A DNA stretch of 64,000 bases from Actinomadura luzonensis (lineage in GTDB: Bacteria > Actinomycetota > Actinomycetes > Streptosporangiales > Streptosporangiaceae): NCBI RefSeq assembly GCF_022664455.2, contig NZ_JAKRKC020000001.1, positions 5,275,001 to 5,339,000 of the forward strand, given 5' to 3'. Below, in pieces: positions 1 through 7,687 of the stretch (position 1 is the stretch's first letter; each line of letters begins with the position of its first letter). The position numbers and the translations under genes are program-made. The notes under the pieces were generated by a model. The model worked only from the letters and a program-made list of their open reading frames with translations. It was not told the DNA's origin and searched no databases.

Positions 1-514
1 GCTCCATCAGGGCCCGCGTACGAGCGCGCGCCGGGTCGATCGCGGGCGGCAGGGCCGGGCGCGGCCGTGCCTCGAGCGGGCCGGCGGCGCACGGCGCGCA
101 GCCGCCGCACGTGCCGGCGGGCCAGGACGGCCGGGCCCTGCCCTGGTACGCCTGCACGCCGGCGGCGGTCAGGGCCGCGGCCACGTGCGGATAGACGGCG
201 ATGGCGGACGGCAGCAGCCCGTGCTCGGCGCTCAGCGCGATCAGCCGGCGCAGCGCCGGGCTCGCCTCGGCGACGGCCAGCCAGCCGCCCTTGCCCCGCA
301 GGGCCAGGTGCGTGGCGGCGAGCTGGTCGAGCCCGCGCAGGTCGCAGAACTCCAGGTCACCGGCGGCCACGACCACGTGCCTGACCGCCGACCGCGGCAG
401 GGGGTCGAGGTGGGCGGCCAGCACGGGCTCGGTGGTCACGTCGAGCTCCCCGGACAGGGAGATCGTCAGGGTGACGTCATCGACGGGTACGAGCCGGATC
501 GACAGGCGGGTCAT
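1..514 (-). CDS. STAS-domain protein (anti-sigma factor antagonist-like), cut by left edge
   Basis: The gene reads leftward from the ATG at 512-514 and has no stop before position 1, so only the first 171 codons are visible. The N-terminal ~100 residues have a STAS pattern: a first strand around LTISLSGELDVTTEPVL, then VVVAAGDLEFCDLRGLDQL, where antagonists carry the phosphorylatable Ser in a D-S-x-G context. Here that segment is CDLRGLDQL, so the usual Ser appears replaced by Leu or Arg and classical partner switching is doubtful. A Cys-rich CGGCAPC patch follows near residue 135. An AGGGGTGA ribosome site precedes the ATG. A second STAS protein lies at 17206-17598. The partner is unknown. 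Confidence 0.75.
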   Translation of the reverse strand, partial: MTRLSIRLVPVDDVTLTISLSGELDVTTEPVLAAHLDPLPRSAVRHVVVAAGDLEFCDLRGLDQLAATHLALRGKGGWLAVAEASPALRRLIALSAEHGLLPSAIAVYPHVAAALTAAGVQAYQGRARPSWPAGTCGGCAPCAAGPLEARPRPALPPAIDPARARTRALME

Positions 515-632
515 GGTTTCACCCCTTCGCCCCATGTGCTGACCATGGCGACCATCCTTCCCCGGCATCCGTCCGGCAAGCGTCCGTACCGCTCCCCGGG
601 GCGGGCGGCGCAGGCCGGAGCGGGGCCGCCGG

Positions 633-1829
633 TCAGCGGCGGTGGCCCGCCACCGGGTGCTCGCCCTCGGTCTGGAGCCGGTACTCCTCGCCGGACTTGC
701 TGCGGTTCTCCTCGATCACCTGGTCCGACGGCGGCGCCTCGCCGCCCATGATCGTCTCCTGCATCCTCTCGAACCGCTCGTGGGCCTCCTGCACGTAGCC
801 GGTGCCGAGAGTGGTGTAGTCGATCTGGGTGGCGATCAGCTCGCGCAGGTACGCCTTGTTCGGCTCGAACGTCACCGGCTGCGGCAGCTCGGGGGCGCAC
901 ACCTGCTCCGGGTCGCGGCCGTCGTGCTTCTTGAACAGCTCGGCGGCCAGCCGCAGGTGCTCCAGCTCCATGTTGAGGTGGAGCTCCCAGATGTTCTTGA
1001 CCTTGGGGTCGGACTCGGTCTCCATGAACGAGTGGTACAGGTAGCACTCGTTGTACTCGTGGTTGAGCAGCATCTCCCACCAGCTTTCGCCCGGGTCCAC
1101 CAGGGACTCGTAGTGGGTGACGTGCTCCTCCTCGATCAGGCCGATCTCCTGGTAGAGGCGGCGGGCGATGGGCTCCATGTACGTCGGGCCGACGTTCATG
1201 TAGAAGTTCATCGTCTGCTGCTCGGCCGCCATGATGGTCAGGGCGTGCAGCTTGCTGATCGGCGCGGCCGAGCTCTTGTCGTACGGCTCGCGCACGTTGT
1301 CGACCGGGTCGCGGTGGTGGAGGGCGGTGGGCCGGCCGGGCATGACCTCGGTGAGCTGGTCGACGATCTTCTCGGCCTTGCGGTGCTCGATCATCTCGTA
1401 CAGGTTGCTGTACCGGTAGAGGTGGTCGAAGTCCTCCAGCACGCCGAACTGGTAGGCCTGCTTGAGGTACGGGTCCGGCTCCATGCGCGCCACCCACGCC
1501 GTCAGGTCCACGGCGACCTGCTCGTAGGCGATCGTGGTCTCCAGCACGGACGCGAGGCCGGGCAGCAGCCAGTTGACCACCTTCTGCTGCTGGGCCTCGA
1601 TGTAGCGGGTGCGGGCGAGCTGCTGCTTCAGCTCGATGTCCGGGCAGTGGCGGGCGAGCTGGTGGCTGAAGAGGATCGCCTCGACCTCGATGCCGTTCAT
1701 GGCGATGATGCGGCAGCGCGTGTACGGGTCGACGTGGTCGGGGTCGATGGGGGTGACGTTCAGCTCGCGCCAGTTGCGCAGCTGCTTGTCCAGCGGGATG
1801 CCCCGTTGCTGGAGGGGGTTGAAGGTCAT
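633..1829 (-). CDS. ferritin-like di-iron domain protein
   Basis: This 398-residue soluble protein is all alpha-helical and rich in Glu, His and Tyr. It has no signal peptide. Several ferritin-like metal-ligand patterns are visible: GIEVEAILFSHQLARH near residue 48, EEEHVTHYESL near 250, and MELEHLRLAAELF near 300. Together they suggest two four-helix bundles, or one long bundle with carboxylate/His iron sites. The ATG at 1829 is preferred over an upstream in-frame codon at 1850 because AAGGAG lies nine bases before it. The gene is monocistronic, and a SigB-like promoter is present upstream. Iron storage, oxidation or oxidative-stress protection is an inference from the fold; no substrate can be named. 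Confidence 0.7.
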   Translation of the reverse strand: MTFNPLQQRGIPLDKQLRNWRELNVTPIDPDHVDPYTRCRIIAMNGIEVEAILFSHQLARHCPDIELKQQLARTRYIEAQQQKVVNWLLPGLASVLETTIAYEQVAVDLTAWVARMEPDPYLKQAYQFGVLEDFDHLYRYSNLYEMIEHRKAEKIVDQLTEVMPGRPTALHHRDPVDNVREPYDKSSAAPISKLHALTIMAAEQQTMNFYMNVGPTYMEPIARRLYQEIGLIEEEHVTHYESLVDPGESWWEMLLNHEYNECYLYHSFMETESDPKVKNIWELHLNMELEHLRLAAELFKKHDGRDPEQVCAPELPQPVTFEPNKAYLRELIATQIDYTTLGTGYVQEAHERFERMQETIMGGEAPPSDQVIEENRSKSGEEYRLQTEGEHPVAGHRR

Positions 1830-1931
1830 CTGCCTGGTGCTCCTTCGCACTGGTGATCGTGGGCGTCGTGCTGTCGCGCCTCGGACCAGGCGGCCTGTCC
1901 TGCCCGAGTCTCGGCGGACGTGGCAAGCGGC

Positions 1932-1956
1932 CTACCCCCGGACATACCGGGCAATC
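1932..1956 (-). promoter_or_regulatory. SigB-like promoter upstream of the ferritin-like gene
   Basis: On the minus strand GATT (1956-1953) is followed by a 15-base spacer and GGGTAG (1937-1932). This fits the general-stress sigma pattern GNNT-N14-16-GGGTA known from actinomycete SigB-type factors. It lies about 105 bases upstream of the ATG at 1829. Confidence 0.4.
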
Positions 1957-2071
1957 TGCGCACACTCTCCCCGGACTGCACGATGTTCTTGACAACCCGC
2001 CCTCCAGCAGGGACGACGGGAGCGGCCTTCGGCGGGAAGAATCACCGACCGGCGCGCGGGCGAGGGGGCGG

Positions 2072-2653
2072 TCAGGCCAGCAGCAGGAGGTTGACGGCGA
2101 TGAGCACGTCGAGCACGCCGCACCACTCGGCGTACGAGCGGACGACGACCTTGCCGCGGCGCAGGTGCACGAAGTCCCACACGGCGTGCAGGGCCCACCC
2201 GGCCGCCACCAGGTAGCGGCCGGCCCCGGGCGCGAGGAGCAGGCCGCCCAGGGCGAGCGCGCCGAAGCCGAGCATGCCGAGCGCCTGGAGGCGGAACTCG
2301 CCGGACCTGGCCAGGTCGCCGGCGACCGCGCCCCACACCAGCACGACGGCCGCCACGCCGCCGAACACCACCGACGGCGGCGCGAGGTCGAGGCCGCGCA
2401 GCACGACGATGAGGACCGCGCACCCGACCAGGATCGGCCACGACAGCCGCGGCCGGTTCAGCTTGGCGACGAGCAGGTAGAGCAGCGGCAGCAGGATCAG
2501 GGCCTCGGCCAGGCCGTGGACCTCGCCCGCGAGGTCGCCGGTCCCGGCGATGCTCAGCGCGGCGGAGCCGAGGGCGACCAGCGTGGGCCAGCGGGCGGCG
2601 AGCGCCGCGAGAGGGTTCCTGCGGGACGGCGGGCGGGCTGCGGAGGCGGTCAT
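2072..2653 (-). CDS. integral membrane protein of unknown function
   Basis: The product is 193 residues with about six hydrophobic segments: WPTLVALGSAALSIAG, GLAEALILLPLLYLLVA, SWPILVGCAVLIVVL, VVFGGVAAVVLVWGAVAG, ALGMLGFGALALGGLLLA and a final VLDVLIAVNLLLLA. Short basic loops alternate with them. A conserved-looking AGWALHAVWDFVHLRRGKVV stretch near residue 150 resembles small DUF-type membrane proteins of actinomycetes, but I cannot name the family. It is transcribed away from the histidine kinase gene; the two share the 2654-2801 intergenic region with its palindrome. Confidence 0.6.
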   Translation of the reverse strand: MTASAARPPSRRNPLAALAARWPTLVALGSAALSIAGTGDLAGEVHGLAEALILLPLLYLLVAKLNRPRLSWPILVGCAVLIVVLRGLDLAPPSVVFGGVAAVVLVWGAVAGDLARSGEFRLQALGMLGFGALALGGLLLAPGAGRYLVAAGWALHAVWDFVHLRRGKVVVRSYAEWCGVLDVLIAVNLLLLA

Positions 2654-2755
2654 GACGGTCTTCCTGTCTACTCCCGAGGGGTATCTACGCGCTCCAGCCT
2701 TCCGTGGCGGGACCGGGGGCCGTCAGTGCCGGAACCGCACGTCCGGCCATGGGCA

Positions 2756-2775
2756 TGTCATGCGATCGCATGACA
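2756..2775. promoter_or_regulatory. perfect 20-bp palindrome between divergent genes, probable operator
   Basis: TGTCATGCGATCGCATGACA is a perfect inverted repeat. A further half-site TGTCAT sits at 2778-2783. A GATAAT hexamer (2790-2795) ends six bases before the GTG of the kinase gene, so the operator would sit over the -35 zone of that promoter. Confidence 0.55.
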
Positions 2776-2801
2776 CTTGTCATTCGTCCGATAATGCTCG
2801 G

Positions 2802-4016
2802 GTGTCCGAAGTGACGGCCGATCCCGCGCCGCGTCTCAGCGGCTTCCGCCGCTCCACGCTGTGGAGCGTCCTGGCCGTCACCGTCTTCTTCCTGGCCTTC
2901 AGCGCCAAGGACTGGATCGGGGACGCCGCCGTCGCGCCGGCCGTGCGGGCGGCCGGCGGGCTGTCGCTGGCGGTCACGGTGGCGGCCCTGACGGTGCTGC
3001 TCAACCTCCGGCTGCGCCCGCCCACGCCGACCGGTCGCGCGGTGGCGGGTCGCGCGGTGGCGGGTCGCGCGGTGGCGGGTCGCGCGGTGGCCGGCTGGCT
3101 GGCGGCCGGGAGCGTGGCCGCGCTCGCCTGCGCGGCGATCCTGCTCCTCGTGCCCGAGTACCGGCTGTGGGCGCTGGCCCCGGCCACGATGGTGTCGGTC
3201 GGGGCGACGTTCCTGCCCGCGCGCCGCCGGTGGATCGCCATCGCCGCGGCCGCCCTCGCGGCGGGGCTGGTGGGCGGGCTGGCGGACGGGTGGCGGCCGG
3301 TCTCGGCGGCGTTCCCGCCCGGGCTGGTGCTGTTCGTCGCCTGGACCACGCTCGGCCTGCTGTGGTCCTGGGACGTCGCCGCCCGCCTGAACGAGGCCCG
3401 CCGCCTGTCGGCGGAGCTCGCGGTACGCGACGAGCGGCTGCGCTTCGCCGCCGACCTGCACGACATCCAGGGCCACCACCTGCAGGTCATCGCGCTGAAG
3501 AGCGAGCTGGCCGCCCGCCTGGCCGAGACGAACCCGCGCCGGGCGGCGGCCGAGATGCGGCACGTGCAGGCCCTGGCCGCCGACGCGCTGCGCGACACCC
3601 GCGCCGTCGTCCAGGGCTACCGGCGCACCACGCTGGAGGCCGAGCTCGCCAACGCCGCCAAGGTGCTGGCGGCGGCCGGGATCGAGGCCGGCCTGACGAC
3701 CGGCCCCGCCGCCGGCGCGCTGCCCGCCGCCGCCCGGCACCTCCTGGGGCTGGTGGTGCGGGAGGCCACCACGAACGTGTTGCGGCACAGCCGGGCGCGG
3801 CGCGCGGACGTCGCGTACGAGCTGGCCGGCGGGACGGCGCGGCTGCGGATGAGCAACGACGGCGCTCCGCCCGCGCCGGCCGACCCCGGCGGCACCGGGT
3901 TGCGGGGGCTGGCCGAGCGCCTGGCGGCCGCCGGCGGCGAGCTGAGCTGGGGACAGTCCGGCGACCGGTTCACGGTGGAGGCGCGCGTCCCCGCGCCGGA
4001 CGAGGGGGAACGATGA
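2802..4016 (+). CDS. two-component sensor histidine kinase, HisKA_3 (DesK/LiaS type)
   Basis: This 404-residue membrane kinase is predicted to autophosphorylate and pass phosphate to the regulator encoded just downstream. About five hydrophobic segments fill residues 15-190. The HisKA_3 phospho-acceptor box HDIQGHHLQVIALKSELA has its His near residue 220. The ATPase domain shows the N-box REATTNVLRHSRA and the G-box GTGLRGLAERLAAAGG. The GTG at 2802 is chosen because the upstream frame is non-coding in character and GATAAT ends six bases before it; there is no Shine-Dalgarno, so the message may be leaderless. An exact 15-bp tandem repeat adds GRAVA units in the membrane domain. The stop overlaps the next ATG (ATGA). 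The stimulus is unknown. Confidence 0.9.
   Translation: MSEVTADPAPRLSGFRRSTLWSVLAVTVFFLAFSAKDWIGDAAVAPAVRAAGGLSLAVTVAALTVLLNLRLRPPTPTGRAVAGRAVAGRAVAGRAVAGWLAAGSVAALACAAILLLVPEYRLWALAPATMVSVGATFLPARRRWIAIAAAALAAGLVGGLADGWRPVSAAFPPGLVLFVAWTTLGLLWSWDVAARLNEARRLSAELAVRDERLRFAADLHDIQGHHLQVIALKSELAARLAETNPRRAAAEMRHVQALAADALRDTRAVVQGYRRTTLEAELANAAKVLAAAGIEAGLTTGPAAGALPAAARHLLGLVVREATTNVLRHSRARRADVAYELAGGTARLRMSNDGAPPAPADPGGTGLRGLAERLAAAGGELSWGQSGDRFTVEARVPAPDEGER
3033..3092 (+). repeat. 4 x 15-bp in-frame tandem repeat inside the kinase gene
   Basis: Four near-identical copies of GGTCGCGCGGTGGCG encode GRAVA four times between two membrane segments. The last copy differs only in its final base. Copy number is likely to vary between strains. 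Confidence 0.85.
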
Positions 4017-4615
4017 TCAGGTTGCTGCTCGCCGACGACGAGGACCTGCTCAGGAGCGCGTTGTCCGCGCTGCTGGAGCTGGAGGACGACCTCACCGTGG
4101 TCGCCGAGGCGGCCGACTCGGCGGAGGCGGTACGGCTGGCGCGGCGGCACGCTCCGGACATCGCCGTGCTCGACCTGGAGATGCCGCCCGCCGACGGGCT
4201 GCGGGCCGCCGAGGAGATCCGCGCCGCGACCGCCGCGAAGGTCGTGCTGGTGACGCGGCACGCCCGGCCCGGCGTCCTGCGGCGGGCGCTGGCGGCGGGG
4301 GTGAGCGGGTTCGTGCCGAAGACGACGCCCGCCGAGAAGCTCGCCGAGATCATCCGGGCGGTCGCGGCCGGCCGGCGCTACGTGGACCCCGACATCGCGG
4401 CCTCGGCCCTGACCGAGGACGACTGCCCGCTGACCGCCCGGGAGCTGGAGGTGCTGCGGGCCTCGCGCGGCGGCGCGTCCGTCCGGGAGATCGCCGCCGA
4501 GGTGCACCTGGCGCCGGGCACCGTCCGCAACTACCTGTCGGCGGCGATGGCCAAGCTGGGCGTCACCTCCCGGCACGCGGCCGCGCACCGGGCCTGGGAG
4601 GAGGGCTGGATCTGA
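4013..4615 (+). CDS. LuxR/NarL-family response regulator
   Basis: This 200-residue partner of the upstream kinase overlaps it by four bases. The receiver domain (1-120) has the acidic pocket ADDED at 7-11, the phospho-acceptor Asp54 in VLDLEMPP, a Thr in LVTRH and the conserved Lys in FVPKTTP. The C-terminal LuxR helix-turn-helix starts at LTARELEVLRASRGGASVREIAAEVHLAPGTVRNYLSAAMAKLG. Length and layout are typical of DesR-like regulators. Likely targets include its own operon through the 2756-2775 palindrome, but this is inference. A GAGGGGGA ribosome site lies inside the end of the kinase gene. Confidence 0.92.
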   Translation: MIRLLLADDEDLLRSALSALLELEDDLTVVAEAADSAEAVRLARRHAPDIAVLDLEMPPADGLRAAEEIRAATAAKVVLVTRHARPGVLRRALAAGVSGFVPKTTPAEKLAEIIRAVAAGRRYVDPDIAASALTEDDCPLTARELEVLRASRGGASVREIAAEVHLAPGTVRNYLSAAMAKLGVTSRHAAAHRAWEEGWI

Positions 4616-4644
4616 CCCCGCCGGGCCTCCCCCGGCGACCGGAT

Positions 4645-4825
4645 GGGCGCCGGACGAGGGCCGGACGGCGGCCGGACGAGGGCCGGACGGCGGCCGGACG
4701 GGGAGCCGCACAGGGAGCCGGACGGAGGCCGCACGAGGGGCCGGACGAGGGGCCGGACGAGGGGCCGGACGAGGGGCGGACGGGGGGCGGACGGGGGGCG
4801 GACGAGGGGCCGGACGAGGGGCCGG
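4645..4825. repeat. degenerate 12-bp tandem repeat array in a convergent intergenic gap
   Basis: The 210-base gap between the response regulator and the kinase-like gene consists almost entirely of GGCCGGACGAGG-type units: first a 24-bp composite repeated twice, then runs of GGGGCCGGACGA and GGGGCGGACGG. It has strong purine bias on the plus strand and no stable hairpin. No gene is seen in it. Confidence 0.75.
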
Positions 4826-5743
4826 TCAGGGGGCCGTCGTGGTGAGGCGGCGCAGGGCGGCGCGGGCGGGCGGGCCCCAGGTCGCCTTGCCGCCGGGGCG
4901 GCCGTGGACGCCGGCGTCACCGACGAGGAGGCAGCCGAGGGCCTGCCCCGCCGCCCAGCCGCGGGCGCGGCGCAGCGACGCGGCGTCCGGGGCCGGCCGG
5001 TAGGCGGCGTGGAAGCGGTCGAGGGCGCCGTCCGGCAGCAGGATCCAGGCGGCGGCGAGGTCCGCGGCCGGGTCGCCGGCGCAGAGGTCGCCGAAGTCGA
5101 CCACGCCGCGGAGGGCGCCGTCCGCGGTCAGGACGTTGGCCGGGTGCAGGTCGCTGTGCAGCCACACCGCCGGTCCGTCCCAGCCGGGCGCGGCGGCGGC
5201 GTCCGCCCAGACCGCGCGGACGGCCTCCGGGTCGGGAACGAGCCCCCGCCCGGCGGCCTCGTCAAGCGATCGCGTGAACCCCTCCGCGCAGCCGGCCAGC
5301 GGCCCGCCCCGGCCGAAGCGGCCGGAAGGCGCCTCGGCCGGGGCGGGCCGGTGCAGCGCCGTCAGGAACGCGGCCAGCGCGTCGGCCGCCTGCTCGCCGC
5401 GCCTGGCGGGGGCCCGGTCGGCGGGCTCGCCCGGCACCCAGGTCGTGACGATCCACGGCCGCGGGTACAGCGCGGACGGCTCGCCGAGGCGCTGCGGGAC
5501 GGGCACCGGCAGCGGCAGGCCCGGGGCGAGCACGGGCAGCCAGGCGTACTCCTTGCGCAGCAGCTCGTCCGCGGGGCCCGTCGCCCACGGCAGCCGGACG
5601 GCGAGGTCGTCGCCGAGCCGCCACACCTGGTTGTCCCAGCCGCGCGCGCCGAGCCGCACGGGGCGGCCGGCCAGGTCGGGGTGCTGCTCGCGCAGCAGCT
5701 CTCGCACGAGCTCGGCACTGATCTCGATCTCGGTGTGCGTCAT
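4826..5743 (-). CDS. aminoglycoside phosphotransferase (APH)-family kinase
   Basis: This 305-residue protein has the eukaryotic-kinase-like fold of the APH family. The catalytic loop is HSDLHPANVL near residue 195, the metal-binding motif is DFGDLCAGDPAADLA near 217, and the N-terminal part carries WDNQVWRLGDDLAVRLPW with the ATP-anchoring strand. Such proteins phosphorylate aminoglycosides, macrolides, homoserine or other small alcohols; the substrate cannot be read from the sequence. The ATG at 5743 (MTHTEIEI) is preferred over a GTG six bases upstream; neither has a good ribosome site. The gene stands alone between a repeat array and the P450 gene, so resistance or self-protection is only a possibility. 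Confidence 0.8.
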   Translation of the reverse strand: MTHTEIEISAELVRELLREQHPDLAGRPVRLGARGWDNQVWRLGDDLAVRLPWATGPADELLRKEYAWLPVLAPGLPLPVPVPQRLGEPSALYPRPWIVTTWVPGEPADRAPARRGEQAADALAAFLTALHRPAPAEAPSGRFGRGGPLAGCAEGFTRSLDEAAGRGLVPDPEAVRAVWADAAAAPGWDGPAVWLHSDLHPANVLTADGALRGVVDFGDLCAGDPAADLAAAWILLPDGALDRFHAAYRPAPDAASLRRARGWAAGQALGCLLVGDAGVHGRPGGKATWGPPARAALRRLTTTAP

Positions 5744-5806
5744 GCGCACCCACGCTAGCCCGACGGCGGCCCGTCCCCCTCGCGAACGGGACGGACCGAG
5801 CCCTGC

Positions 5807-6988
5807 TCACCAGGTGACGGGAAGCGCGGTCAGCCCGCCGGTCAGCGTGTGCGCATTGAAGCTCAGCTCGCCGGGCGCGCACTCGAGCTTGAGGGTGGGG
5901 AAGCGGACGGCGAGCCGGGCGAAGACGACCTGCAGCTCGATCCGGGCCAGGGGCGCGCCGATGCAGTAGCGGGCGCCGTGGCCGAAGCTGAGGTGCGGCA
6001 CGGCGGGGCGGCCGAGGTCGAAGCGGTCGGGGTCGGTGAATATGGCGGCGTCGTGGTTGGCCGCACCGGTGTCCAGCAGCACCAGGTCCCCAGCGCGGAC
6101 GCGCACGCCGGCGATCTCGAGGTCCTCGCGGGCGTAGCGCGGGATGCCGCTTCCTCCCGTACCAGGGGCGCGCAGGATCTCCTCCACGGCCGCATCGACC
6201 AGGGACGGATCCGCCACCAGGGCCCGCCACTGCTCCGGGTGGGCCAGCAGCCACAACGCGCCCTCGTCGATCGCGGCGACCGTGGTCTCGTGCCCGGCGA
6301 ACAGCAGGAACATGCCCATCGCGGCGGCCTCGTCGTCGCTGACTCCGTCGGTGGCGGCCAGCCGGGAGATCACGTCCGCGTCCGGGTCGCCCTCGGCTCT
6401 CTTGCGCGCGACGAGCCGCTGTCCGTAGCCGAACAGCTCGGTCAGTCCCTGCTCCGAGCGGGCGCGGTCGGTGATGTCCGCGGCGGCCTGGGTCCACGCC
6501 CGGAACCGGGCCCGGTCCTCGTACGGCACACCGAGCAGCTCGCAGATGACCGCGATGGGCAGCGGCAGCGCCAGGGCGGCGTGGAGGTCGGCGGGCGGGC
6601 CGGCGGCGGCCAGCTCGTCCAGCAGGCCGGCGGTGAGCGTCTCGACACGGGCGCGCAGCGCGCGCATCCGCCTCGGCGAGAAGTGCGGCTGCAGCAGCGA
6701 GCGCATCCGCCGGTGGTCGGCCTGCTCGGTGTCGAAGTCGCCCAACGGGCCGCCGAACATCGCCGACTCCCCCGTCCTGGCGGCCTTGCCGGGCTCGCGG
6801 TGGGCGCGGCCGAGCCGGTCGTCGTCGAGCAGCCGGCGCACCTCCTCGTACCCGGTGACCTGCCAGCCTGGGTCGCCGACCGCGGTCCGGACGGCGTGGA
6901 TGGGACCACGGACCTGCAGCTCGCGCAGCAGGGGCGCGGGCCGCATCGGGTCCGGCTGCTCGTACGGCAGCTGAGCGGGGGTGGACAC
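5807..6988 (-). CDS. cytochrome P450
   Basis: This 393-residue class I bacterial P450 is expected to oxidise a small lipophilic substrate using ferredoxin and ferredoxin reductase from elsewhere; none is encoded next to it. The I-helix has FAGHETTVAAI, the K-helix ExxR is EEILR near residue 266, and the heme loop is FGHGARYCIGAPLARIE with Cys342 as iron ligand. The acid-alcohol pair is ETT, as usual. The GTG start at 6988 follows GGAGG. The gene is divergent from a TetR repressor, with two direct repeats between them, so it is probably induced by a ligand of that repressor. Length and motifs indicate an intact enzyme. Confidence 0.93.
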   Translation of the reverse strand: MSTPAQLPYEQPDPMRPAPLLRELQVRGPIHAVRTAVGDPGWQVTGYEEVRRLLDDDRLGRAHREPGKAARTGESAMFGGPLGDFDTEQADHRRMRSLLQPHFSPRRMRALRARVETLTAGLLDELAAAGPPADLHAALALPLPIAVICELLGVPYEDRARFRAWTQAAADITDRARSEQGLTELFGYGQRLVARKRAEGDPDADVISRLAATDGVSDDEAAAMGMFLLFAGHETTVAAIDEGALWLLAHPEQWRALVADPSLVDAAVEEILRAPGTGGSGIPRYAREDLEIAGVRVRAGDLVLLDTGAANHDAAIFTDPDRFDLGRPAVPHLSFGHGARYCIGAPLARIELQVVFARLAVRFPTLKLECAPGELSFNAHTLTGGLTALPVTW

Positions 6989-7015
6989 GGCGCCTCCACG
7001 AGGTAGACGTGCGTT

Positions 7016-7060
7016 TGTATACTCCGACGTCTAAAAAGCTATATGTATACTTTGACTTCT
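7016..7060. promoter_or_regulatory. two 17-bp direct repeats, probable TetR operator of the P450/TetR pair
   Basis: TGTATACTCCGACGTCT (7016-7032) and TGTATACTTTGACTTCT (7044-7060) match at 14 of 17 positions and start 28 bases apart. This AT-rich region is the only place for both divergent promoters, so a bound repressor would block both. A possible ATG at 7043 lies inside the second repeat and is not credible as a start. Confidence 0.6.
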
Positions 7061-7075
7061 ACAAGTGGAGGGTTG

Positions 7076-7678
7076 ATGAGCGATCCCCATGCGGGCGGCG
7101 AGGCCGTCGCGGCGCCGGCGGTGCGGCGGCTGCGCCGCGCCGAGCGGCGCGAGCAGATCCTGGACGCCGCCACCCGCGCCTTCGCCCGCGCCGGCTACAC
7201 CGCCACCGGCCTCGACGACATCGCCGCCGAGGCGGAGCTGACCCGGGCCCTGCTGTACCGGCACTTCGAGTCCAAGGCCGACCTCTACCGGGCCGTGCTC
7301 GATCGGGCCTGCGTGCGCCTGGCCGAGGCCACCGGCGCCGACGACTTCGGCGACGACGCCATCCCCGCCCTGCTGCGCGCCGCCGCCGCCGACCCCGACG
7401 GGTTCCGGCTGCTGTTCCGTCACGCCGCCCGCGAGCCCGACTTCCGCGACCTGATCGACTCCATCACCGCCGCCTCCCGCGAGGTCGGCCGGCGCAACCT
7501 GGCGCGCGTCATCCCGGAGGGGCCGTGGCTGGACTGGGCCGCCAGCGTGGTTCCCGGCTTCACCCTGGAGGCCGTCATCGCCTGGCTGGACGCCGGCCGG
7601 CCCGACCCCGACCGGGCGGCCGAGCGGATCGGCCAGGCCGTGCACGGCATCATGGCCGCCGCCTGCCCCACCACGTGA
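7076..7678 (+). CDS. TetR-family transcriptional repressor
   Basis: This 200-residue protein has a TetR N-terminal DNA-binding domain (residues 25-75): RREQILDAATRAFARAGYTATGLDDIAAEAELTRALLYRHFESKADLYRAVL. The C-terminal half is a variable ligand-binding helical domain. The ATG at 7076 follows GGAGG at a normal distance. The gene is divergent from the P450 and probably autoregulated through the 7016-7060 repeats. The effector is likely the P450 substrate or a related compound; this is inferred from the arrangement. Confidence 0.9.
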   Translation: MSDPHAGGEAVAAPAVRRLRRAERREQILDAATRAFARAGYTATGLDDIAAEAELTRALLYRHFESKADLYRAVLDRACVRLAEATGADDFGDDAIPALLRAAAADPDGFRLLFRHAAREPDFRDLIDSITAASREVGRRNLARVIPEGPWLDWAASVVPGFTLEAVIAWLDAGRPDPDRAAERIGQAVHGIMAAACPTT

Positions 7679-7687
7679 GGGGCGGCT

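Noticed and set aside
642..1856. 404-residue plus-strand frame opposite the ferritin-like gene
   Set aside because: It is an antisense shadow of high-GC codons, Val/Leu/Gly-rich without domains, and has no ribosome site.
2756..2775. HIP1-type repeat (contains GCGATCGC)
   Set aside because: HIP1 abundance is a cyanobacterial trait; here a longer single palindrome in a promoter is better read as an operator.
4645..4825. CRISPR or minisatellite gene
   Set aside because: Degenerate contiguous units with no unique spacers and no reading frame with coding character.
7043..7075. Upstream ATG for the TetR gene
   Set aside because: It lies in the operator repeat; GGAGG precedes ATG 7076.
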